From CAYNEI01 sp964396185 (GTDB lineage: Archaea > Thermoplasmatota > SW-10-69-26): 22,562 nt of DNA. The stretch is from the NCBI GenBank assembly GCA_964396185.1, contig CAYNEI010000037.1, forward strand, positions 1 to 22,562. The letters are read 5' to 3'. The translations under genes were made by a program, and so were the position numbers. Numbering within the stretch: position 1 is the stretch's first letter; each line of letters starts with the position of its first letter. Under the pieces are notes generated by a model. The model did no database searches and was not told the origin of the DNA. It was given only the letters and a program-made list of their open reading frames with translations. Of the stretch, positions 7,501 to 15,887 are shown piece after piece.

Positions 7501-10500
7501 CACCGTGCGCACCGGGGATGCCACCCACTGGGATCTGGCCATCACCCACCCCGACGGGACCAGCGCCGTCGTCCAGAACCTCCCGGTCGGGGTTCCCCGG
7601 CCCGTGTGGATCGACCGCCAGTGTTCAGACCCAGCCGAGCCCAACCCCTTCGCCACGCCCGCTTGTGCCGGGAGCACGGCCTGGCCTGATCTCTTGGTCC
7701 AGCTCGCACCAGAGAGCCCTGGGGCTCAGGGCTACAGCCTGTCGGTGCGTACGCTTGTCCCCAGCCCCAGCCAGCCCGAGCCGCTGAGTCTCCGTCTCAT
7801 GGGCCTGGTCCAGCACCCCGGCCAGGACCAGGTGCTCGCTCTCGGCCTGGATGGGCGCCCACAAGCCGGTGAGATCACGGGGCGCAACACCACCGCCGGG
7901 CCCCTGCCAACCATCGCTACGGTCGGCATCGGCGTCCAAGATGGAGGGGACGGGCTGGAAGCCAGCCTAAGCCACGGTGGGGCTGACGGCGCGCTCACGC
8001 TGCTGGCCGGCTCCTTCGCAGTCGACCTCGACCAGGGAGACAAGCAACCCCAGATCCCCGAACCGAACACCGAGGCCGCCATGCACCTCGACCCGGTGCC
8101 GGAGAGCCTGACCGTGACCGCGAGCACGACCCATCACGATCCCTCCACGACCCGGCGCCTGGCCTGGACCGCCTCCGAGCCCACGTGGGCCACAGGCATC
8201 CTCACCGACACTCGGGGAGGAGAGACACGCACCGTCATCGCCGATGTTGAACAGCTCCCCTTGCAAGGCGAGATGACCCTGACCACCAGCCCTGACAGCT
8301 TCGGGCTGACCAGCACCTACCAAGGCGAGCAACCGGACCGCTACGACCTGCGCGCCTGGCGCGCGCCAACCGGTGAGAGCGACCCCGAGACGGTGATCGA
8401 CCTGTCCCTGGCCAGGCCAGCCTCCACCCTCACCTTGCAAGGCGCGCGAACGGCCACCTCGGCCCGGCTCGAGCTCACCGGCGCTGGCCCCACGGAGCAT
8501 CTACAGCTTTCCCGGCTCTCCAGTGACGACGACTGCCCGGTCGCCACCACGCCCAACCGCGTCGCGCTCAGGGCAAGCTGCATGCACGTCGAGCTGCATG
8601 GCGCAGAGCGAATCTCGCTCGGGGTCGACGCGGACGGACTGACCACGTCGTGGCGGCGCGCCGGCACCTCAGCTCTGGGCATCGACGTCCAGGACGGGCC
8701 ATCCACCCTTCGAGCCACGGTGGAGCCCTGGCCCACTCGCGGGGATGCGAGCCTGTCTGCCACCGATCGTGGCCGGCTCGACTGGAGCCTCTCGTCTCCC
8801 ATCGATCGCTTCGACCTCGACCTCGCGCACGGTGACGTGCTGCATAGCAAGTTGCGCATCGACGGCCTCCCGGTCGGTGGGTCCGTCATCGCCGATCCGA
8901 ACCGCAACGTGTTCGAGGTCGATCTAGGCGACGAGGTGATCGATCGGATCACGGGTACGCTCTCGACCCACGGTGTCCGCGCTCCCAACGCGCCTGGAGA
9001 CGATGTGGTGCTACGGGCCGGTCCAAGCTCGGAGGGGACCACGCCGTTCGGCGTGCACGTCGCCCTCCGGGAGCTCGGGACCACGAGCCTGGCCTTCGAT
9101 CCAGCGAGCTCTCAGATCGACATCCGGGCCAGTCCAGCTCGCCCCGTCACCGTGGATGTCGAGGGGGAGACGGCCTGGGCCCACGTCCACGTCGACCCCA
9201 TGCCCAGCCACCTGGTCGGTCGGATCCACCGGGTCGACGAGACCTTCACGATCGACTGGCGCCAGGACCCCGCCGAGGATACACGCCCGACCATACAGGC
9301 CCACGGGAGCCTGATGGACCACGCCTTCGAGCTGCTCCTCGACGAGCTCCCGGAGAGCGCGAACGGCTCGTTCGATGCATCCACGGGGTACGCCCGCCTC
9401 CAAGCCAGCGAGCCGCTCACCATCGAGGCCAGCTTGGCCGGCAACGTCACCAGCGCCTCGCCCGTCGTGCCGGTCGGCGCCGAGCTCCCAGGGGTCAGCC
9501 TCGCCCTGGACCAAGCCGCCTCGGCAAGCCCCGGGATGCACATCTACCTCCCTGGCCTCACGGATCTGCGCTTCGTCCCGCCCGACCACGAGGCACCGGC
9601 GCCGCTTGTGCTCGAGGCCTCCCTCGACGGAGGCGGCTCCCTGCACGCCTCGGCGTTCACGCCTGAACGGCACATCTACGCAGACGTGTCCGGCGTCCCG
9701 GCGACTGCCGAAACGCGCCTCACCATGAGCGAGCAGGCCGGAGAGCTCCACTACACGGCCAGCGACCCGCTCGAACGGATCCTGCTCGTCGACCGACCCA
9801 TCGATGGTGCGCCCGATGGTGACCACACGGTGCTCTGGGCCCGCGACGTGCCCGAGACGATCCAGGCCACCCTCGAGCGAGACGAGACCGTGGCCCTGGG
9901 CTTGCGCCACGATGCGGTGGCCACGACCCCCTCCGTCTCCTTCTACAGGACCACGAGCCAGGCCGATGGGACCACGAAGTTGGCCTACCTCAACGCCACC
10001 GGGATCCCGGGCCGCCTGGACCTCACCTACGATGGGCAAGACATCACGCTCGAAACCGATCAGCCCATCCAGGAGGTCGTGGCCGCTGTCGGCGAGCGGC
10101 TGGAAGCCCCCGCGGTCCCCATGCACGCGCCGGGGACCCACGGTATCCACGTCGCCACCACGGCCGCAGGGGATCGCACCGTGACCGCTCGGCTCGGGGG
10201 CCTGGCCGATGCGAACCTAGCCCTCCCCGGACCCACGCGCTCCACGATCCAGGCAGACGTCACCCTGGCCGAGGCTCGCAGCGCCAACATCACCATCGAC
10301 GATGCCCTCCAAGCCCGGACCACGCGCATGGGCGCCGATCGCCTCGGCGGCGGGCCCGTCCACATCGGCGCCACCTTGGAAGGCGAGAGCCTCCGGATCG
10401 GCGCGGATCTGGCCACGGGGCCCGGGACCCTGGCGATCAGCCACCAGGGACCAGAGGGCTGGCTGGAGGGGACCCTGGAGACGCAAGCCACCGAGCTCGA

Positions 10501-13500
10501 CGCAACCGCCGGGTCGACCACCGCGCTCACCGCCAACGCCCCCATGGGGATCACCCTGCGTGGCGGACCTGCCCAAGCGGACATCGAGCCCCCCGGGGGC
10601 ACCGAGGGCTCCTACATCGCCGTCGAACCGGTTGGCGAGCGCTACGCCGTCAACCTCTCCCTGGCCGGTATCACCTCGTTCCGGCTCCCGGACGAGCCCG
10701 GGCTTGCGATGACGTGGGAGGCCGATCAGCCCCAGCCCCTCTACGGGAGCTTCCCGGCCGGAGCCACCGATGTCCGGAGGCTCACCCTCAAGGATCTGCC
10801 CGCCTGCTGCTCGCTCAACCTCAACGCAGCCGACGGGATCCACGGCGAGCTCAACCTCGCTTCAGCCACCATCGGCAAGCTGCGCCTGGACGCGGTGCAC
10901 ACGGCCGAGGAGACGACCACCGTGAACGCGACGATCCACGGCCTCCCCTCCAGCACGCTCACCCTCGACGAGCGCTTCTCGTACGAGGCCAGCCAGGGGC
11001 TCGGCAAGATCCAGCTCCAGGCAGCCCGCTCCGGCCATCCAGGCCAGCGCCTCGACGCCCTCTCAGAGCGCCACGGCCTCGTCCTGGACCACACAGGAGA
11101 CACGGCCCACGCCTGGGCGGGAGGGGTGAACCTCACCGGGCTCCAGGCCGCCTCGATCGCCCTCGGACAAGGAGAAGCAGGCGGGATCCACGCCGAGGGG
11201 GACCTGGTGCTCCAGGAGAACCTGGCCTCACCCTTCTTCATCGACCTCCGCTACGCCGACGCGGTCCTGCAGGCCAACGCCTCCAACCTCCCGAGCAGGA
11301 CCACCGTGGACCTCCAGGCCGCCACCCAAGCCCAGGGCCGGCCGGCCGAGGCCAGCCTCACCCTGGACTGGACGGAGAGCGCGGCCGCGATCGAGACGCT
11401 CGACGGGACCTACGTCCACCACGCAAGCGACCCGGAGCAGCCCGGCAACGCAGCCCAGTTCCACGTCCAGGATGCCGAAGCCATCCAGCTCTCCGGGCAC
11501 GCGCCCATGGACGGCATCGTGCGAGGAGGCTTCGGGGGCACGCTCTCCGAGGCTGGCGTACGTCTGGACCTGCCGAGCCATCGGCTCTTGGTCGACCTCG
11601 AGGGCCTCTCCCAGGCCCGCTACGCGTTCGAAGGGGACCTTTCGTCCATGAGCGGTTCGCTCACCGCGAACCAAGGCATCGCCGAGCGCATCGGGTTCCA
11701 CTTCATGGATCCCGACGGCGGCCGGCTGGGACCGTTCGAGGGGGACGGGATCACGATCCTCCAGGACGAGGGCAAGCCCGAGATCCTCGCGGAGGTCACC
11801 GAGCTCCAACGCGTCGCTTGGAGCCTCGGCGAAGGTGGCCAAGGCGGGCAAGCTGGGCAAGGCCTTGAGGTCGAGTTCAGCGCGAACAGCCACGAGCCGG
11901 TCACGCTTCGCTACGAGGATCAGGATCAGATCTTCGCCACGCGGCTCGTCCAGCTCCCGGACTGGGTCCGGTTCGACTACACGCCGGGACCCAACGCATC
12001 CCTCTTGATCGACCCGAGCGAGCCGTTGGATCTCCCCTGGCTGGCGTACTGGCGAAGCGCGCCCAGCGCCCTGGGGTTCACCGATCTCGAGGGACGCGCC
12101 TCCGAGCTGAGCTTGCACATCGACAACACGACGGGGCTGAACAGCACAAGGCTCGGGCTCATCCCACGGGGGGACGGGAACGCCTCCGGTGTCGAGGTGT
12201 CGACCAACGGCATCCAGGCGCTGCGAGCCTCCGCAACCTACCGTACCGAAGAGGATGCGGCCGGCACCGGTCACCACATCTTGCTCGGCCTCGACGGGGT
12301 CCCGGCCACAAGCTTCGACGTGACGCAAGGCAGCCAGAGCGCCAGCGGCCAGCTGGCCTCGAACACGCGGGAGGCCATCGAGCGCTTGCGCGCCTCGATC
12401 ACGACGCCCGTGGAGCAGGAGCCTGCCGAGGTCGAGTGGCTCGATGCTGGCATGGACCACGCGCGCGTCCAGGACCTGGCTGGGGAGGGCGCCCGAATCG
12501 ATGGGGCCCGGCGCGTGCAGCTCAACATCCACGACTTGCGCAGACTCGTGATCGACACCTCCCAGGCCGCGTCGGCTTGCGAGGGTTGCCATCCCGCCGG
12601 CATCATCCTCGAACGCACGACCCCAGGCCACTCCTTCTGGGCCGCGTTGGACGCCGACATGGGCGGGATGCACGTGAAGGGCAACATCAGCGTGGCTGAG
12701 AGCCCAGAGAAGCTCCTCCTCCGCACCGGGTACCTTGCGGGTCCAGGCGGGGGGGACGGGGGGCTCGAGGCCCTGGCGTTCCAAAGCCGGTCGAGCGGAG
12801 CGGCCAAGGATATCGAGCTCGACATCGAGCTCGGGCCAGAGGGCATCACGGCCGGCTCCGAGCGGAGCGGAGGGGACGATCCGGAGAACCAGGGCCTGGA
12901 CACGCCCGAGCGGCGCCTGGCCGGCACGATCCGTTCGCTGCCAGCCAACGTGGACTTCGCCTTCCGGCGCGACACGACGGAGCCAACCGAGCTCCTGCCG
13001 ACGTGCGGGTTCGACTGGGCCGAGCGGATCCCCGGTGAGCTCACGCTGCGAGCCAGCGATCCAGGCGAAGCCTTCGAGGGCGTTGACCTCTCCTTCGGCG
13101 GGTCCGAGCTCACCCGACTCGATCCGAACGGGTCCAGCAACTTCCTGGGCCTCGCCCTGGGCGACAGCGCTCCCAGCGCTCGCCTCGTGCTTGAGGGAGG
13201 CAGCAACCTCTCCATCGGTGCTGACCCCATCCGGGGGGACGGCGCGCTGGCCATCACGGTGGACCTCGGGCAGCGGCAGGACATCGACGCGCTGCTCGTG
13301 GACACCCAAGGCACCAAGACCCACTCGGACGACACCATCGCATCCTTGGAGATCCAGCGTGCCCAGTGGCCTGCGTCCTTCACCTGCCACGGGCCGCGGC
13401 TCCAGCTCGCTCCCGGAGACCCCTGGGCACCCACCACCGGCCAGCTCGCAGACTACATCCTGCTCGAAGGCCAAGGCCTGGATGTGCTCGGCTACCGTAC

Positions 13501-14800
13501 CCGCGCGCTCAGCCTCGAGGTGACCGATCTCAACGGCCCCCTCACCATCGACACCCAGCGCGTGGACAACATGCTCGAGCCTGTGCCCGACACCACGGGC
13601 GTGCGCGTGGCCGGTGGCTCAGTGGACCGCATCGATCTCCAGGCCCGCATCCGACCCGCTGAAGACACGGACGACTGCGCGGATGCCAGCAGCGAGCGGT
13701 CCAGCGTAAGCCCAGCTCCTGGCATCGTGGACGTCGACTGGACCCTGGAAGCCAGGAGGATCACCGTGCAGATCTCAGAGGAGGACGAGGTGGTCGACCT
13801 GCCGGACCCATGGGTTAGCTACGTTCGCGCTTTCCTCACCTGCGAGCGCCCAGAGATCCTCGCGAAGCTCGGCAGCGTGGACGAGATCCACCTCACCCAG
13901 TTCGCCCACAACAGCACGGCGATCATGTCGACCAAGCTAAGCCATGCCCAACCTTTCGTGCTCCAGCTCAAGCACCCGGATGTGCAGGAGGGCAAGCTCA
14001 TGCGCTTAGAGATCGACCCATTGGACAGGCGATTCCGGATGCAGGTGGAGCCGGCTGAGCTCCTATGGCGCGAGAGTGATTTCCGTGAGTTCCATCTGAC
14101 CCACGACCGATGGATCAAGAAAGTTGCGCTGAGCCTGGAGGGGTGCAGCCTCATCGTTCTCAAGCGCCTTCCGCCTGCACCAGAGGGAGAAACCCACGGA
14201 GCGGTGACCTCGGGACACGTGGTCAATGGGCTCGAATGTTGGCTCGGAGACCAGGCCGAGCCCTTAGCAGAATCGATCGTCTCGTTCAGTACGACTGCAG
14301 CCGACGAGGTGGGCAGCGTCGTCTACGAGGTGGCCGACCGGACGCAAGGCGGCATCACGTTCCTTGCTTCCAAGGTTGCAGGTGGCCTCGGCATCGAATG
14401 GGACGCAGACGGACACTCCGGGGAACGCGACCGGCGTCGCGGGATCGACATCACCGGAGCTGCAGAGGCCCTCGTGTTCGGGGCCACCGACGGCACCAGA
14501 CACCTCTCCGCTGACTTCGATGGCTTCTGGCAGGGTCCCGTAGCGTTCGATCTAACTGGGTTCTGGTGGGCCCGGCCGCAGGGGTCTCCGTCAGAGTCCG
14601 CGCTCGAGGATTCCATCGAGATGCCAAGCTCGGTGAACCACCGGAAATGTCTCTGGGAGGGGGACGATGGGTGCGTCCAGCGCGAGACGCCCGAACAGGT
14701 CCGCAGGCGGTTGGCCGACCTGCTCTACGGACGCATCTGGTTCACGGAGGAGAGCTCCCGAACCCCACCATGGGGCCAGTGGCGGGAGGTCGTCTCGTGA
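4520..14800 (+). CDS. Giant exported repeat protein with Asp-rich Ca-binding-type motifs
   Basis: An intact reading frame of 3426 codons. The N-terminus is an Arg-containing segment plus hydrophobic core (AIALVLLMLTATPGLA), with likely cleavage after Ala36. Residues 37-230 are mostly helical and include a hydrophobic stretch near 200-224 that could insert in a membrane. Residues about 230-692 hold Asp-rich loops of the thrombospondin type 3/EF-hand kind (DTDGDGLTDREE, DADSDNDGLLDSEE, DPDGDGASNLEEY). One, DPDQDEALTLTE near 257, matches a canonical 12-residue EF-hand loop. From about 1190 to 2820 come degenerate beta-rich repeats (separate entry). There is no C-terminal anchor or sorting motif. 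The stop overlaps the next gene's GTG. A giant cell-surface or adhesion/matrix protein is inferred; I recognise no specific family, and no catalytic site is visible. Confidence 0.88.
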   Translation: MPPARPSGRSALQPRANAGAAIALVLLMLTATPGLADPVAESAQAPEAPDPPETLAWSEDLDAVVRGALARSAGQVLGGWIAEELEQGAYRSLLDATPRARATLASIMQENASVEPAMTDALEGLLSAMDTGHDPRALAKAMPVGELILGLLPGAATQLLASELPASSATTPSCLDGLLSVSLPEELGAERLEPLCSGDPLWLASLVFGVLWAALTQALSLLPPESVPPADQDTNGDGIGEAYARTYDLVNNTALDPDQDEALTLTEYQWDTIPVEHVGGVPVDGNATDEEGDAWMDGPEITYWSALIERVIQGDVQGARSALARTLEQEAASVDPPSTEPPSEVDDARPETGPDEWPEVDPDDRPEVDLDEVIRTLNKETNLAWRHPGLVLDTDGDGYRNVWDPDSDGDSLLDGYTLRVDEDDPRAACYTGQGDDQGDACELYQPHTLHHTVHDAEDVDRYTFPGELSLGSYPQFNDSDCLATHPGASMPIRCPPPEAMDASSQPGHGDMLTDAEEYAYWRSLLDDPEYTEAYPDVTEPWNTSYDADPVNNALRDADSDNDGLLDSEEILGCRIESGANCEPGATATLPWRADTDGDGLTDREEDQLGTDAHRWDTDGDGLPDGWEAWYGLNPFLDDASEDPDGDGASNLEEYCRFDVAACTAGPGVDWCGPNPRLADTDDDGEADPDQGSVAYDCMAPTRIVDASSTREPWESSGEDLGTLDPDSDHWINTGQTAERAATDPAGFTRGAIADPVGIARRIQENATQDAETVTRLVLPPQVHDAVWAPPNVAPVRIEALPRCPLPSLIASDPGDPPNDVGEAAATGFDEIEHAQGLAETVQQDPDGVVDNRVTQANETAGCAVQAVESGVDTLEAIAAEPLAFTQQLPPSSRLRNAIQSPIELPEASQVLSLEPLERQVQRIQQPVMDTVNETIGGLPVSLVGTTAQSPWDLLALPDRFPNLVHDVVSGDRMPSWPNLYEELRHLDDQAGSVSTVRTGDATHWDLAITHPDGTSAVVQNLPVGVPRPVWIDRQCSDPAEPNPFATPACAGSTAWPDLLVQLAPESPGAQGYSLSVRTLVPSPSQPEPLSLRLMGLVQHPGQDQVLALGLDGRPQAGEITGRNTTAGPLPTIATVGIGVQDGGDGLEASLSHGGADGALTLLAGSFAVDLDQGDKQPQIPEPNTEAAMHLDPVPESLTVTASTTHHDPSTTRRLAWTASEPTWATGILTDTRGGETRTVIADVEQLPLQGEMTLTTSPDSFGLTSTYQGEQPDRYDLRAWRAPTGESDPETVIDLSLARPASTLTLQGARTATSARLELTGAGPTEHLQLSRLSSDDDCPVATTPNRVALRASCMHVELHGAERISLGVDADGLTTSWRRAGTSALGIDVQDGPSTLRATVEPWPTRGDASLSATDRGRLDWSLSSPIDRFDLDLAHGDVLHSKLRIDGLPVGGSVIADPNRNVFEVDLGDEVIDRITGTLSTHGVRAPNAPGDDVVLRAGPSSEGTTPFGVHVALRELGTTSLAFDPASSQIDIRASPARPVTVDVEGETAWAHVHVDPMPSHLVGRIHRVDETFTIDWRQDPAEDTRPTIQAHGSLMDHAFELLLDELPESANGSFDASTGYARLQASEPLTIEASLAGNVTSASPVVPVGAELPGVSLALDQAASASPGMHIYLPGLTDLRFVPPDHEAPAPLVLEASLDGGGSLHASAFTPERHIYADVSGVPATAETRLTMSEQAGELHYTASDPLERILLVDRPIDGAPDGDHTVLWARDVPETIQATLERDETVALGLRHDAVATTPSVSFYRTTSQADGTTKLAYLNATGIPGRLDLTYDGQDITLETDQPIQEVVAAVGERLEAPAVPMHAPGTHGIHVATTAAGDRTVTARLGGLADANLALPGPTRSTIQADVTLAEARSANITIDDALQARTTRMGADRLGGGPVHIGATLEGESLRIGADLATGPGTLAISHQGPEGWLEGTLETQATELDATAGSTTALTANAPMGITLRGGPAQADIEPPGGTEGSYIAVEPVGERYAVNLSLAGITSFRLPDEPGLAMTWEADQPQPLYGSFPAGATDVRRLTLKDLPACCSLNLNAADGIHGELNLASATIGKLRLDAVHTAEETTTVNATIHGLPSSTLTLDERFSYEASQGLGKIQLQAARSGHPGQRLDALSERHGLVLDHTGDTAHAWAGGVNLTGLQAASIALGQGEAGGIHAEGDLVLQENLASPFFIDLRYADAVLQANASNLPSRTTVDLQAATQAQGRPAEASLTLDWTESAAAIETLDGTYVHHASDPEQPGNAAQFHVQDAEAIQLSGHAPMDGIVRGGFGGTLSEAGVRLDLPSHRLLVDLEGLSQARYAFEGDLSSMSGSLTANQGIAERIGFHFMDPDGGRLGPFEGDGITILQDEGKPEILAEVTELQRVAWSLGEGGQGGQAGQGLEVEFSANSHEPVTLRYEDQDQIFATRLVQLPDWVRFDYTPGPNASLLIDPSEPLDLPWLAYWRSAPSALGFTDLEGRASELSLHIDNTTGLNSTRLGLIPRGDGNASGVEVSTNGIQALRASATYRTEEDAAGTGHHILLGLDGVPATSFDVTQGSQSASGQLASNTREAIERLRASITTPVEQEPAEVEWLDAGMDHARVQDLAGEGARIDGARRVQLNIHDLRRLVIDTSQAASACEGCHPAGIILERTTPGHSFWAALDADMGGMHVKGNISVAESPEKLLLRTGYLAGPGGGDGGLEALAFQSRSSGAAKDIELDIELGPEGITAGSERSGGDDPENQGLDTPERRLAGTIRSLPANVDFAFRRDTTEPTELLPTCGFDWAERIPGELTLRASDPGEAFEGVDLSFGGSELTRLDPNGSSNFLGLALGDSAPSARLVLEGGSNLSIGADPIRGDGALAITVDLGQRQDIDALLVDTQGTKTHSDDTIASLEIQRAQWPASFTCHGPRLQLAPGDPWAPTTGQLADYILLEGQGLDVLGYRTRALSLEVTDLNGPLTIDTQRVDNMLEPVPDTTGVRVAGGSVDRIDLQARIRPAEDTDDCADASSERSSVSPAPGIVDVDWTLEARRITVQISEEDEVVDLPDPWVSYVRAFLTCERPEILAKLGSVDEIHLTQFAHNSTAIMSTKLSHAQPFVLQLKHPDVQEGKLMRLEIDPLDRRFRMQVEPAELLWRESDFREFHLTHDRWIKKVALSLEGCSLIVLKRLPPAPEGETHGAVTSGHVVNGLECWLGDQAEPLAESIVSFSTTAADEVGSVVYEVADRTQGGITFLASKVAGGLGIEWDADGHSGERDRRRGIDITGAAEALVFGATDGTRHLSADFDGFWQGPVAFDLTGFWWARPQGSPSESALEDSIEMPSSVNHRKCLWEGDDGCVQRETPEQVRRRLADLLYGRIWFTEESSRTPPWGQWREVVS
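5212..6595 (+). other. Asp-rich Ca-binding-type repeat region of the giant protein
   Basis: Encodes roughly residues 231-692. At least six D-x-[DN]-x-D-G clusters are visible, several in tandem: DTDGDG near 393, DADSDNDG near 556, then DTDGDG, DTDGDG and DPDGDG between about 594 and 655, and DTDDDG near 680. Such loops bind calcium in thrombospondin type 3, dockerin and EF-hand-like proteins and stiffen extended surface stalks. Scattered cysteines in the same region may form disulfides. Calcium binding is inferred from the motifs. Confidence 0.75.
8082..12980 (+). repeat. Degenerate beta-rich protein repeats in the giant protein
   Basis: A recurring signature is visible: alternating hydrophobics, then D/G-[LIV]-P, about four residues, another beta-like segment, and often an AS-x-P-[IL] or D-x-P-I turn before a third strand. 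Examples with approximate residue positions are RIDGLPVGG (1445), HVDPMPSHL (1556), LLDELPESA (1605), VSGVPATAE (1723), NATGIPGRL (1824), IHGLPSSTL (2139), ASNLPSRTT (2254), LDGVPATSF (2591) and IRSLPANVD (2804). Spacing is about 50-120 residues. Sequence identity between units is low, so this is a structural rather than a DNA repeat. I do not recognise the family. Confidence 0.6.
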
Positions 14801-15792
14801 ACGATGGAGGCGTCGCGTTCAAGGTTCGAGAGGGCCAGGAACCCCTTCACGGGTTAGAACGGTCCGGCGTCCATTGGATCCTGTTCGCGCTCCCCGTCGT
14901 ATTCCCGCTCACCTACTTGGCGGCGCGGGCGTTCGGGATCCTCGGTGCATGGGCCTCTGAGGGGTACGTGGCCATCTCCCTGGTTGGGTTCATGATCGCC
15001 CTGGGGATCACCTGGGTTAAGACCCGGCACCAACCCTTTCCGAGGCGTCTCCTCCTCCATGGAGCAGCGGTCCTCATCGGGCCCGTTCTATGGTTGGTCG
15101 CAGCATACGCTTGGTTTTGGGGGGGTTGGATCTTCACTGCACCAGTCATGCCGCTGGGTGCGTTCGTCGAGGTGTTCAGCTGGCTCGCCTACACATCCTA
15201 CGCCTTGTGGGGCGTCGGCTCGATCCTCGTGGTCATCGCCCTCTGGCCAAAGAGATCGGGAACGCCGCTCCTCGAAGACCACGTGCGCCTCCTCGGAGGC
15301 GCCGCTGTTGGGTTGGCCACAGTCGGGGTCATCATGATCGCGACCTCGCTTCTCCCTGCGGAGCTCCCCGATGGCCTCCTCATGACTCTCGTCGGGGCTT
15401 TCCAGGTCATCATCGCCGTGGTCTGCCTTGCACTGTGTCCCAAGCTCCTCGATCCGCCAACGATCCGCCTGAACACGGTCGTAACCATGGCGTGGATCCT
15501 ACCGGTACTCCTGCTGTTCGTCTTAGTGGGGAATCCTCAGGATTGGACAGAGTACGAGGACATCTTCTGGGGCCCGCTCACCATCATGACCCCCCTCACG
15601 TTCGGCTTCCTCGCCGCCCACGGCATCGTCGGTGCCACGCTGGTCGCGCTGACCCCCCCGTTCGAGGGCGATGAGAGCAGCCGCCAGCGTTGGCGCTACG
15701 TCGGCGGAGCAGCGCTGTTCTTGCTGGCAGCTGTTCTGTTGGTCGCTGCTGGCGAGAACGCTGCAGGGGTTGCTGGGCGCCTGTTGGCTTGA
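14797..15792 (+). CDS. Polytopic membrane protein coupled to the giant surface protein
   Basis: A 331-residue integral membrane protein with about eight or nine hydrophobic segments, near 25-48, 56-74, 85-118, 126-150, 165-186, 194-214, 224-245, 258-286 and 300-320. No catalytic or transporter motif is recognisable. The frame is open back to 14566, but the start is placed at GTG 14797. It overlaps the giant gene's stop as GTGA and is preceded at 6 bases by Shine-Dalgarno GGGAGGT (14784-14790). The upstream extension is Arg-rich and antiparallel to nothing known. An ATG at 14770 is the alternative. Tight coupling suggests it helps export, anchor or process the giant protein, which is inference from position only. 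Confidence 0.8.
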   Translation: MNDGGVAFKVREGQEPLHGLERSGVHWILFALPVVFPLTYLAARAFGILGAWASEGYVAISLVGFMIALGITWVKTRHQPFPRRLLLHGAAVLIGPVLWLVAAYAWFWGGWIFTAPVMPLGAFVEVFSWLAYTSYALWGVGSILVVIALWPKRSGTPLLEDHVRLLGGAAVGLATVGVIMIATSLLPAELPDGLLMTLVGAFQVIIAVVCLALCPKLLDPPTIRLNTVVTMAWILPVLLLFVLVGNPQDWTEYEDIFWGPLTIMTPLTFGFLAAHGIVGATLVALTPPFEGDESSRQRWRYVGGAALFLLAAVLLVAAGENAAGVAGRLLA

Positions 15793-15887
15793 GATCGTCA
15801 GGGATGCGCGCCGAGGGCAAGGAGAGAGCGCGGGCCAAGCTCTATCTATGGCCCTTGCTATCCAGGGATCGCCTGGGAGGGCACGAG
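15793..15887 (+). promoter_or_regulatory. Short gap with TATA-like box and Shine-Dalgarno site for the vWA gene
   Basis: The 95-base gap contains TCTATCTATGG (about 15841-15851), centred some 42 bases before the ATG, similar in distance to the CTTATCA boxes at 1686 and 3284. GGGAGG (15875-15880) lies 7 bases before the ATG. The vWA gene could have its own promoter or be read through from the upstream genes. Confidence 0.35.

Noticed and set aside
5093..7549. 818-codon minus-strand frame opposite the giant gene
   Set aside because: It mirrors a clearly coding plus strand with signal peptide and Asp-rich motifs. The translation is Val/Gly/Arg-rich without domains, as expected for an antisense frame at high GC.
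10714..11868. 384-codon plus-strand frame inside the giant gene
   Set aside because: Extremely Arg/Pro/Gly-rich out-of-frame translation; the giant frame continues uninterrupted through it.
11228..13474. 748-codon minus-strand frame opposite the giant gene
   Set aside because: Same reasoning: composition-driven antisense frame without recognisable domains or a start context.
14566..14796. N-terminal extension of the membrane protein
   Set aside because: Arg/Gly/Pro-rich, overlaps the giant coding frame, and the GTG at 14797 has the proper Shine-Dalgarno site and stop overlap.
15690..15887. N-terminal extension of the vWA protein
   Set aside because: Overlaps the end of the membrane protein gene and would bury the signal peptide; the ATG at 15888 has GGGAGG at the right distance.
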